Shown one piece after another: positions 27,572 through 36,530 of a stretch of 64,000 nt of DNA. Each line of letters starts with the position of its first letter. The stretch's first letter is position 1. Made by a program: the position numbers and the translations under genes. Source of the stretch: Clostridium magnum DSM 2767 (lineage in GTDB: Bacteria; Bacillota; Clostridia; Clostridiales; Clostridiaceae). The notes under the pieces are model-generated. The model did no database searches. It was not told where the DNA came from and saw nothing but the letters and a program-made list of their open reading frames with translations. The stretch covers positions 55,548 through 119,547 of the forward strand of contig NZ_LWAE01000012.1 in the NCBI RefSeq assembly GCF_001623875.1, given 5' to 3'.

Positions 27572-28648
27572 ATGTACTTACTGTCTTTAGAGCGCATGGG
27601 GATTTCTAGTTATCAAAAGGATGTCCACGGTGCAGTAAGATTCATAAATTCAAACTTATATGAGAAAAGAAAGATTTTTCAGACCACCGAGGATGTAAAA
27701 CTAGTAACAAAAATGTTTCCTGAAGGACATATTTATCCTTCAGGAACCTATATTTTTGAAGATTACAATTATGAAGCGCATGAGTACTTTACTGATGTTA
27801 CGAGTAATTCTGAGTTACTTGATCAGAAGAATAAATTCAGGCCTCTTGGGAGCATAGAAGGAATTGGATTTTATTCTGGATTAAATAGTGCAGAGTTTTG
27901 TGAGAAGCCTTACAAGAATCTTCTTGATAGTATGGGCTTTAGATATATAGAGCTAAACGATGCAGATATAAGAAATGGGAAATTACAAGGTATTAAGCTT
28001 CTAATTGTGCCTGGAGGGCCTGATGCCGGTGAATCTTATTATGCAGGTCTTGGAGAAAAAGGGTTCTTGGAAATTAGAAATTTTATAGAAAGTGGTGGAA
28101 GTTACTTAGGGTCTTGTGCAGGTTCCTACCTACCTCTTACATCAGAAGAAGAGACAACTGAAAGCAGGATATGGCTAAATATAGTAGATGCAGATGAAAA
28201 TGATGGCCTAGATTATTGGAGAACAGGAGCTGGCCTCGTAAGGATATCTGTAAAAGATAAAGAACCTGTAGCCTATGGAATATGCTATGGGAGAAAGACA
28301 ACTATGGATGTAATGTACTGGGAGGGTCCTATATTCAAAGCAAACAGTTCTTCTATAGAAGTTATCGCTTATTATGATGAGTTTGTAGCTTCTGGCAGTG
28401 AGAAGCCTGGTTGGGATGTAAGTAGTAATTCCGTTGCTGTAGATATGATGAACTGGTGCAATCCCTTAAATAAGGAGAGGTTTAACTACTACATGAAGGA
28501 TAGGCCAGCGGCAATAAAGACAACTTACGGCAAAGGTAAATTGATACTTTTTTCTTTTCATCCTGAGTTTGGATATATATATAATCCATATGAGCAAGAT
28601 ATTATACATTTATTTATATCTAATTCAATATACGAATTGATGGCCTAA
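27572..28648 (+). CDS. Glutamine-amidotransferase-like protein (BPL_N type)
   Basis: This 358-residue protein has a class I glutamine-amidotransferase-like core resembling the domain found at the N-terminus of some biotin-protein ligases (BPL_N). The nucleophile elbow is GSCAGSY, with Cys182. 'LIVPGGPDAGESYY' (about residue 145) forms the oxyanion side. A late His in 'LILFSFHPEFGYI' completes the likely dyad. The family's reaction is not established. No ribosome-site gap exists (3 bp after the permease stop), so it is tightly coupled. An N-terminal extension of about 90 residues is of unknown role. Confidence 0.75.
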   Translation: MYLLSLERMGISSYQKDVHGAVRFINSNLYEKRKIFQTTEDVKLVTKMFPEGHIYPSGTYIFEDYNYEAHEYFTDVTSNSELLDQKNKFRPLGSIEGIGFYSGLNSAEFCEKPYKNLLDSMGFRYIELNDADIRNGKLQGIKLLIVPGGPDAGESYYAGLGEKGFLEIRNFIESGGSYLGSCAGSYLPLTSEEETTESRIWLNIVDADENDGLDYWRTGAGLVRISVKDKEPVAYGICYGRKTTMDVMYWEGPIFKANSSSIEVIAYYDEFVASGSEKPGWDVSSNSVAVDMMNWCNPLNKERFNYYMKDRPAAIKTTYGKGKLILFSFHPEFGYIYNPYEQDIIHLFISNSIYELMA

Positions 28649-28715
28649 GCATAGAAATATAAGGAGTTTAGTCAAAAATAAAGATTTATAAGAATAAGTA
28701 AGAGGAGTGAAGGTT

Positions 28716-29414
28716 ATGGCATTAGATAATAAATTTAACGATACGTTGTACTATGAGAGTGAACCTTTGGAAACTAGTTTTCAAATCATACCGTCGGAGA
28801 CTGCTCTTTTAATAGTAGACTTACAAAAGCAGTTTGTTTTAAGAGATTATGGTGATGCGCTTGTATTCAAGGAAAAAGGGATTTTTGATAAGTGGATTCC
28901 TTTCCATGATAGATTGGATAACATTGTAGTGCCTAATAATAAAAAATTACTTAATTTATTTAGAAGTCATAAAATGGAAGTGACTTATGGAAGGATAGCT
29001 TGTCACCATACGGATGGAAGGGATAGGTCATTGGTACAAAAAAGGTCTGGTTGGAATAATATATTACTTACTCAAGACTCTTATGGCGCAGAGATAATAG
29101 ATGAACTTAAACCTTTAGATTCTGAGATAGTAATAAATAAAACTACGGATAGTGTAACAGTAGGAACTAATTACTGCAGCATTCTTAGGAACATGGGAAT
29201 ACGGACTGTGGTTGTAACAGGCATAGTAACAGACCAATGTGTGGCCTCTACTGTTAGAGGGCTGGCAGATGAGGGATTTAATGTAGTAGTAATTGAAGAT
29301 GGATGTGCAGCTGCTACAGAAGATGTCCATAATGCCGAATTAAAAATTATCAATAAAATATACTGTGAAATACTTTCAACAGATCAGGTAATTGAGCTAA
29401 TGAATAATTTGTAG
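28716..29414 (+). CDS. Isochorismatase-family cysteine hydrolase
   Basis: This 232-residue hydrolase has the complete isochorismatase-like triad: Asp35 in LLIVDLQKQF, Lys142 in VINKTTDS and Cys175 in VTDQCVAST, preceded by the usual cis-peptide region. Relatives include biuret hydrolase, ureidoacrylate amidohydrolase, N-carbamoylsarcosine amidase and nicotinamidase. All of these release ammonia or carbamate, which fits the neighbouring amidases. AAGAGGAG favours ATG 28716 over an in-frame GTG at 28707. The substrate is not readable. Confidence 0.85.
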   Translation: MALDNKFNDTLYYESEPLETSFQIIPSETALLIVDLQKQFVLRDYGDALVFKEKGIFDKWIPFHDRLDNIVVPNNKKLLNLFRSHKMEVTYGRIACHHTDGRDRSLVQKRSGWNNILLTQDSYGAEIIDELKPLDSEIVINKTTDSVTVGTNYCSILRNMGIRTVVVTGIVTDQCVASTVRGLADEGFNVVVIEDGCAAATEDVHNAELKIINKIYCEILSTDQVIELMNNL

Positions 29415-29443
29415 AGTAATAATAGATTGTTTGGAGGGATACA

Positions 29444-30346
29444 ATGTTACATAAAGTAGGGAATGAGAATGTAATATATAAGTTTTCAAAGAAAAATCAT
29501 AGTGTACTATCAGTAAATTCTGGTGATGAGGTTGAATTTGAAACCTTAGATTGTTTTGCTGGACAAATAAAGGAAGACAACTATGAGATAGAGGGGTTAG
29601 ACTGGGATAGAATTAACCCTGCTACAGGTCCAGTATATGTTAACGGTGCAGAAAAAGGAGATGCTCTTAAAGTTACCATAATAAAAATAGAGGTTAAAGG
29701 CACCGCCGTTATAGCTACAGGTAAGGATATGGGAGTTCTTCAAAGTGAATTTGGAAAATCCTATGTTAAAGTTGCAAAGATAGAAGAGGATAGGCTTATC
29801 TTTAATAAAGCTGTTAAAATTCCTATAAAGCCTATGATTGGAGTTATTGGTGTAGCACCGGAAAGTGGTGAAATAAGCTGTGGGGCTCCAGATAGCCATG
29901 GCGGAAACATGGACAATAATATGATCAATGAGGGAGCTATGATTTATTTTCCTGTTGCTACTGAAGGAGCATTATTTGCATTAGGAGATGTTCATGCTGT
30001 TATGGGAGATGGTGAAATAGGTGTAACTGGGGCAGAAGTTAGTGCAAAGGTAACTGTAAAGCTGGAAGTTGTAAAAGGTCTAAAAATTGGTAATCCAATG
30101 CTGGAAAATGATGAATATTTATCAACTATAGCTGCTTCGGAGGATTTAGATGAAGCTGTGGAGATATCAATTTCAGATATGTTCTATATTCTTAGAGGAA
30201 AAACAGAAATTAAAGATGAAGAAGTTGTAATGCTCTTTAGTCTTGTAGGTAAAACCGAAATATGTCAGATTGTTGATCCGAAAAAAACTGCAAGGTTTGT
30301 AATGCCTAAATCTATGCTAAAGAGTATAGGGTACTTAGGGCTTTAG
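29444..30346 (+). CDS. Acetamidase/formamidase family protein
   Basis: This 300-residue FmdA/AmdA-family amidase hydrolyses short amides to acid and ammonia. Family features are 'INPATGPVYVNGAEKGDALKV' (about residues 55-75), 'PMIGVIGVAPESG', the metal- and substrate-site 'DSHGGNMDNNMINEG', and 'FALGDVHAVMGDGEIG' (about 180-195). Length and order match small bacterial and archaeal members. Ribosome site GGAGGG. It is the last gene of the amide-nitrogen operon and is followed by a strong terminator. Confidence 0.88.
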   Translation: MLHKVGNENVIYKFSKKNHSVLSVNSGDEVEFETLDCFAGQIKEDNYEIEGLDWDRINPATGPVYVNGAEKGDALKVTIIKIEVKGTAVIATGKDMGVLQSEFGKSYVKVAKIEEDRLIFNKAVKIPIKPMIGVIGVAPESGEISCGAPDSHGGNMDNNMINEGAMIYFPVATEGALFALGDVHAVMGDGEIGVTGAEVSAKVTVKLEVVKGLKIGNPMLENDEYLSTIAASEDLDEAVEISISDMFYILRGKTEIKDEEVVMLFSLVGKTEICQIVDPKKTARFVMPKSMLKSIGYLGL

Positions 30347-30382
30347 GTTAGTAATATAGTTATCAAAGGTTTCAAATAAAAA

Positions 30383-30445
30383 ACGATACGGTAAAAAGTG
30401 CTTCATCTTTAGAGAAGTAGTACTTTTTACCGTATCTTTTTATAT
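30383..30445 (+). terminator. Strong Rho-independent terminator
   Basis: GATACGGTAAAAAGT and ACTTTTTACCGTATC form a 15-bp stem with further partial GCTTC/GAAGTAG pairing inside. A T-rich run (TTTTTAT) follows. It closes the amide-nitrogen operon. Confidence 0.8.
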
Positions 30446-30565
30446 ATAAAGATTAAGTAAAAGCTACAGATTTATCGTATAATAATAGTAAGATTATGAT
30501 CAAAGAACATCTTCAGTAGATAATATTAATTTAAAATAAGTTAAAATTGAATGGAGAGAAGTTAC

Positions 30566-31270
30566 TTGAAAGAGAAGATTTCTATTCTAATCCATGGATA
30601 CAATAAGAATAAAAATGATATGAGCACTCTATCGGAAAATCTGAAAAAGTTAAATCACAAGTGTATTTCAGTAAATTTGCCTTTAACATATAAGGAAATT
30701 GATCATGCTGCTTTCATATTCGAAGAAATTGTAGAGGAAACTTTAAAAGAAATAGGGCAAGATGAAAAAGTTAACCTGATTGGACACAGTACAGGAGGGT
30801 TAATAATAAGAAATTATTTATTAAAGCCTAAAAATAGAGATAGAATAAATAGCTGTATTTTGATTGCTACACCTAATAATGGTAGTGAACTAGCAGATAT
30901 GGCGTCCAATTATTTTAACGTTCTTACTTATATTTTTAAGACTTTAAAATCTTTGAAAACGGAAAATGTAAGAAGGATTAACTTTATCAATGATGAAAGA
31001 ATCAGAATAGGTGCTATTGCAGGAAAAAATAATAAACTTTTATTAGGAAAATTATTAAAAGAAGAAAATGATGGAAGAGTCACAATAAACTCGGTATATT
31101 ATGAGGGATTGGAGGACTTTGTTATTTTACCACATCAACATAAAGAAATACATTATAAGTGGGAAACAGCAAAATTAATAGATAACTTTGTTGAAACAGG
31201 AAAGTTTACTTCAGAGTGCAAACTAAGTGACTATGGAAAGATCTTTATAAAGGGGAGAGAATATTGTTAA
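30566..31270 (+). CDS. Alpha/beta-hydrolase, triacylglycerol-lipase-like
   Basis: This is a cytoplasmic alpha/beta-hydrolase of about 234 residues. The oxyanion strand is ISILIHGYNKN, the nucleophile elbow is GHSTGG with Ser75, and candidate Asp and His lie in 'LEDFVILPHQHKEIHY' near the C-terminus. It resembles PGAP1-like/lipase-class proteins. TTG 30566 has GGAGAG at a good distance, while ATG 30551 lacks a ribosome site. The stop overlaps the following sensor kinase start by 7 bp, so the two are co-transcribed, although no functional link is obvious. Confidence 0.75.
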   Translation: MKEKISILIHGYNKNKNDMSTLSENLKKLNHKCISVNLPLTYKEIDHAAFIFEEIVEETLKEIGQDEKVNLIGHSTGGLIIRNYLLKPKNRDRINSCILIATPNNGSELADMASNYFNVLTYIFKTLKSLKTENVRRINFINDERIRIGAIAGKNNKLLLGKLLKEENDGRVTINSVYYEGLEDFVILPHQHKEIHYKWETAKLIDNFVETGKFTSECKLSDYGKIFIKGREYC

Positions 31271-34200
31271 TAAAAAAATTAAGCATAGCTCAAAAGATGT
31301 TTTTAGGTTTTGGTATAGTTATTTTGATAATGGTAACGGTGATAGGAAACAGCTATGTGAATTTTTCTAAAGAATCAGAAGCTATTGAATGGAATGTTCA
31401 CACATATAGAGTAGTTCAGGAGTCTAATAATTTGCTTACCAGTTTAATAAATATGGAAACAGGGGCAAGAGGATATGTAATTACTGGAAATCAAAGTTTT
31501 CTCGAGCCATTTAATCAAGGAAAAGCTTCCTATGAACAACATTATAGTAAACTCAAAGAACTTACTGCAGATAACCCTGAACAGCAAAAACGATTAATTG
31601 ATGTTCAAAAACAATATGAACAGTGGTTAGAATGGGAAAAAACCAAAATAATAATTAATAGACAGAAGGTTACTTCAGGACAGGCAAAGTTAGAAGATCT
31701 AATTGCTATTGTCCAATCTGGTGAGGGCAAGGCAATGACAGACAATTTACGTTCAATCCTTGAAGAAGTTAACAAAGAAGAAGCGCTATTGAAAAGTAAA
31801 AATATAGATCTTATAAAAATGGAAAAAGAAACAAGAGCTATCATGCTAATAGGTGGAGCTTTAGCAACTATTGCTGCAGTTATTATAGCAAGTTTAGTAA
31901 TTAGAATGATTGTTAACCCGGTAAAAATTGTAACAAAAACATTTAAAGAAATAGCAGAAGATGATGTAAACTTAGAAGCTAGGTTAAGGATTCATTCTGA
32001 AGATGAATTAGGTAAAATGGCTAAATATTTTAACATATTTATGGCTAAGTTAAAGGAGTTAATTGATGAAAATAGAAATCAAGGTTGGCTAACAGCAGGT
32101 AGGGCAGAATTAAGCGAGAAGATACGGGGAGTACAAGAAATTAATGAATTAAGCCTAGAGATAATCAGTTATATTTGCAAATATATAGATGCTCAAGTTG
32201 GCACGTTCTATATTAAGACAGGGGACAATACATTTAAATTATATGGCAGTTATGCTTACAACAGTGGTGAAGATTTACCTAATGAATTCAATGTTGGTGA
32301 AGGATTAGTGGGACAATCAGCTCTGGAAAAGCAGACTATTATAATAAAAAATGTACCACAGGATTACATGAAAATTGCTTCAGGAATTGGTGGAGCAGTT
32401 CCTAAAAATATTTTAATTGCTCCTTGTATTTACCATGATGAAGTTGAATGTATTATAGAACTAGGTTCATTTAATGAATTTACTGATGTACAATTAAAAT
32501 TTATTCAACAAGTTAGTGAAAATATAGCTATAAGTATTAATTCAACAAAAGCGCAAACAAAAATGAAGGAACTTCTTGATAAGACTTTAGTACAGGCTGA
32601 GGAATTGCAGGTTCAGCAGGAGGAATTAAGACAAAATAATGAAGAATTAGAGGAGCAAGCTGAAATTTTGAAACAATCTGAAATGAATTTGCAAACTCAA
32701 CAGGAAGAATTGAGGGTGTCAAATGAAGAGCTTGAAGAACAGACTCGAAAATTACAACTGCAAAAAAGAGCTATAATTGAAAGTAATGAAAGATTAAGAA
32801 AAGCAAATTCTGAAATAGAGGAGAAAGCGGAGGAGCTTGAAGTTGCAAATAAGTACAAATCCGAATTCTTAGCAAATATGTCTCATGAACTAAGAACTCC
32901 TTTAAATAGTATTTTAGTTCTTTCACAGTTACTTGAAAATAAGAAGGATAACGAGCCTTTAACAGAGAAACAGCTAGAATATGCTAAAACTATACATGCA
33001 TCAGGTAAAAATTTGCTTAGACTTATTAATGATATTCTGGATTTATCTAAAGTAGAAGCTGGTAAGATGGATATTAATTTTGAAAAAGTAAATCTAGTAG
33101 AATTAGCTGAAGATATAGAACGATTGTTTAGTCCTATAGCCTTACAAAAAAGCCTTGACTTTAAGATTGAAATTGAAAAAGGGTTGCCGAAGGAAATAGT
33201 ATCTGATAGACAAAGGCTTCAACAGATAATAAATAATTTGTTAAGCAATGCTTTCAAATTTACTGACCATGGATCTGTTACAATGAACATATGTAGGCCT
33301 AAAGAAAGTGATATAGTAAAGTTTGGTGTTAAGGGTGATATTAAAAAGCTAATAAGTATAGAAGTAAAGGATACTGGAATAGGGATACCATTAGATAAGA
33401 AGAAATTAATTTTCCATTCCTTTAGACAGGTAGATGGGACAATTAGTAGAAAATATGGTGGAACAGGACTTGGGTTATCCATCTCAAGAGGGCTTGCCTA
33501 TTTACTTGGTGGAACAATTTATTTAAAAAGTAATGAGGAAGGGGGCAGTGAATTTACTTTAGTTATTTTGAATAGCAATGGTGATGCTGTGGAGCTAAAT
33601 ACAGAGAAAAACCAAGAGGAAGATCAATCTTTTAGCACTGTTTTAGAAGAAGTAAATCTATCAAAAAATAATAGTGTTTCTTTAGAGAAGAAAGCTGACT
33701 ATAAAGAGATTCAAAGAGGAGATGAAAAGCTGCTTTTAATAATCGAAGATGATGAAAAGTTATTAGGCATACTATCTGAATTAGCTAATAAAAAAGGTTA
33801 TGAAGTTCTAACTGAAAGTAACGGTGAGGAAGGAATTAAGTTAGCAGAAAAATATAAACCAGATGCTATTTTGCTCGATATTGGATTACCGGATATCAAT
33901 GGATGGAAGGTTATTGACAAGTTAAGGAATATACAAGGTACAAAAGATATTCCTGTTCATGTAATCTCAGGCAAACAGGATGAAGATTCTCATAAGAAAT
34001 TAGAAAATTTGGTATGATATCTTAAAAAGCCTGTAAATTTACAAGAACTTTGCAATTTATTTGATAAAATTGAAAATAACATATCAAAGGACCTTAAGAA
34101 GCTTCTTATTGTTGATGAAAATAAAGATCAAACTAATATAATATATGATAGTTTAAGGGAGAGAGGGTTTCAGGTAACAACGTCAGAAAGTGGATTAGAT

Positions 34201-34896
34201 GCATATAACTTACTGAAGGCTGAACAATTTGATTGCATGATATTAGATTTAAAACTTAAAGATATGAGTGGGATGGAGCTTCTAAATAAATTAAAATATG
34301 AAGATATGATAAATTTTCCTATTCTAATTCATACAGAGAATAATATTACGCAGGAAGATGAAGCGCAACTAAAGAAATACGCAGAAAGTATTATAATAAA
34401 AGGAAAGAGTTCCGTTACAAGGCTTCTTGATGAAGCAAATCTATTTTTTCACAGTGTAGATTCAAAGATAGATAAGGAGCAAATTAGACATATAAGATCT
34501 ACCCATGAAAAGGAAAGCTCTTTAACAAATAAAAAAATACTTATTGTGGATGATGATATGAGAAATGTTTTTGCTCTAACAAGTGCTCTTGAGGAAAAGG
34601 GCATAAGTGTAATTGTTGGACGTAATGGTGTAGAGGGTATTAAAAAACTACAGGAGAATCCTGATACAGATTTAATCTTAATGGATGTGATGATGCCTGA
34701 AATGGATGGATATGCTGCAATGAGGAAAATAAGAAAAGAAGAAACATTTAAAAATATTCCCATTATAGCTATTACAGCTAAAGCAATGAAGGATGACAGA
34801 GAAAAGTGTATTGAAGCTGGAGCCAATGACTATTTAACAAAACCTGTGGATATTAATAAACTTATTTCACTTCTAAGGGTGTGGTTGTATAAATGA
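31264..34896 (+). pseudogene. Hybrid sensor histidine kinase interrupted by an in-frame stop
   Basis: From TTG 31264 the frame encodes a membrane helix, a CHASE3-type sensor (about residues 40-185), a second helix, HAMP, GAF (about 290-425), a long coiled coil, HisKA with the phosphorylated His541 in SHELRTPLNS, HATPase, and the first receiver ('LLLIIEDDEKLLG...LLDIGLPDINGW'). TGA at 34015-34017 replaces a probable Gly codon in the 'L.GYLKKPV' end of that receiver. The same frame then continues without a break through two more receivers ('KLLIVDENKDQ', 'KILIVDDDMRNVFAL...MDVMMPEMDGY') to TAA at 34896. One base change separates it from an intact protein of about 1210 residues. The truncated product would still be a kinase. 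Confidence 0.85.
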
Positions 34897-35282
34897 ATCA
34901 GGATGAAATAAAAGGAAGAATTGAAAGTGAAGATATCGAGATATCGCTACTATTGCAGGCAATATATTTAAAATATGGTTATGATTTTAGAAATTACTCA
35001 AATGCTCATATGAAAAGGCGTATTCTTAGGAGGATGTCTAAAGAAGGATTGACTAGAATTTCAGAGATGCAATATAAATTATTATATGATAAAGAATTTT
35101 TTAAAGCATTGTTATCTGATTTCTCTATTAATGTTACGGAAATGTTTAGAGATCTAAGTACTGCAGAAGTAGATTTTATGCCAAAGGCAGCTATAAAGAT
35201 TACAGAAGTAGATTATATACTTTCTTTAAATAAAATAAGTGATAAGCTAATTGAATTAGTGGGAGATATAAATGAAAAATAA
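34893..35282 (+). pseudogene. cheR-cheB fusion remnant
   Basis: The first 85 or so codons are the N-terminal helical domain of a CheR-type methyltransferase ('EISLLLQAIYLKYGYDFRNYS...HMKRRI...SINVTEMFRD'). At about codon 90 the sequence jumps to 'DFMPKAAIKITEVDYILSLNKISDKLIELV', the C-terminal end of a CheB-type methylesterase. The CheR catalytic domain and nearly all of CheB are missing, but the junction is in frame. The result is a 129-residue chimera that cannot have either activity. It overlaps the kinase by 4 bp and the next gene by 11 bp, as in intact kinase-CheR-CheB operons. Confidence 0.82.
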
Positions 35283-36059
35283 AAGTGATATTAATATATT
35301 AATTGTAGATGATAGACAAGATAACTTACTTGTTCTAGAAAGTTTACTTGAAGATATGGATTGTAATATTATAAAGGCAACGTCAGGGAATGAAGCTTTA
35401 AGCCTATAGAGCCAATTATTCTTCAAAGTAAAGTTAAAGTTTTTCTAGAACTTTATAATCAAAAGAAATTAGTAGAGGAACAAACTAGATTACTGGAATT
35501 AAAGATTAAAGAATTGTCTGAGCTCCAGAAAGCTAATTTCAAATTAGAGAGTCTTTCCACATTAGATGGGCTTACTGGTATTTCAAATAGAAGAAGTTTT
35601 CATAATTATATGGATATGAGCTTAAAAAATTGCTTTAGATCGGACAAGCCAATATCATTAATAATGGCTGATATAGATTTTTTTAAAAACTATAATGATA
35701 ATTATGGTCATCTCAAAGGTGACGAATGTCTTATTAAAGTCGCAAAAGCTATGGCATCAAGTATAAAGAGACCACTAGATTTTGTAGCAAGGTATGGTGG
35801 GGAAGAATTTGCTGTAATATTACCTGAAACAGATGAAGATGGAGCAATGGTTATAGCGGAAACAATAAGAAAAGATATAGAAGCGCTGCGAATTACTCAT
35901 GAACACTCCTCTGTATCACCTTATGTTATATTGAGTTTAGGAATTAAAACAATTGTACCAAAGGTCAATTACTCTATAAATGAGTTTATAGAAGATGCAG
36001 ATAAGGCTTTGTATAATTCAAAATTAAATGGACGTAACCAAGTAAGTATTCACAAATAG
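35272..36059 (+). pseudogene. Response regulator-diguanylate cyclase (REC-GGDEF), receiver deleted
   Basis: ATG 35272 behind GGGAGA starts a receiver ('INILIVDDRQDNLLVLESLL...TSGNEALSL') that hits TAG at 35407-35409. In another frame the receiver's end resumes ('KPIEPIILQSKVKVFLELYNQKKLVEEQ'). The missing middle includes the phosphorylated Asp. From there a coiled linker leads to a complete GGDEF domain ('LDGLTGISNRRSF', 'MADIDFFKNYND', the active-site loop RYGGEEF, 'ADKALYNSKLNGRN'). From 35514 onward, an intact GGDEF domain of 181 residues could be translated only if a secondary start is used. None has a clear ribosome site. Confidence 0.8.
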
Positions 36060-36074
36060 GAAGATATAATATAA

Positions 36075-36113
36075 GAAGTAAGCTCGGTAGGCAAGTCCTC
36101 CCGGGCTTACTAA
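36075..36113 (+). terminator. Terminator-like hairpin after the GGDEF gene
   Basis: AGTAAGCTCGG pairs with CCGGGCTTACT around TAGGCAAGTCCTC. Only a short T-run (AAGTTTTAA) follows. Confidence 0.55.
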
Positions 36114-36126
36114 GTTTTAATAGTTA

Positions 36127-36316
36127 ATGAAGTGAAAACTTGAATCAGATGGAGTTTCAAACTCCATCTGATTCTTAGTTGAGCGAATCCTGGGATGTAG
36201 CCGCTCGCAACGTACACTTTGAAGAAAAGCAGAGAACCAAAATCTATGATTTTGTGTGAATCGCTTTCACAGAGTGCGTATGGGAGTATTAGAGAGGGTA
36301 GTCATCGGATAAAAAA
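36127..36316 (+). repeat. Dispersed mosaic repeat, copy R2
   Basis: This is a full-length copy of 190 bp. Left edge ATGAAGTGAAAACTTGAATC, then a perfect 16-bp stem AATCAGATGGAGTTT/AAACTCCATCTGATT, a central module with AAAATCTATGATTTTGTGTG, and right edge GTATTAGAGAGGGTAGTCATCGG shortened here to its core GGGTAGTCATCGGATAAAA. The region 36317-36530 holds no gene. Confidence 0.78.
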
Positions 36317-36530
36317 ATAAGCACTAGTATTTCTACTAATGCTTGTATAAAAGGGTTGGTCTACAATTTTAGTTTGATTTCCTCCAAGTTATATTAACTT
36401 AGGACAATTATTATTATATATCATTTATAAAAATATTGCAATATTAATAAAATAAATATGCATTAATTAACAAATTGTTAAAATGTAAAGTTTGTTTTTG
36501 TGAATTCACCATGTAGTATCCCCGTTATGA

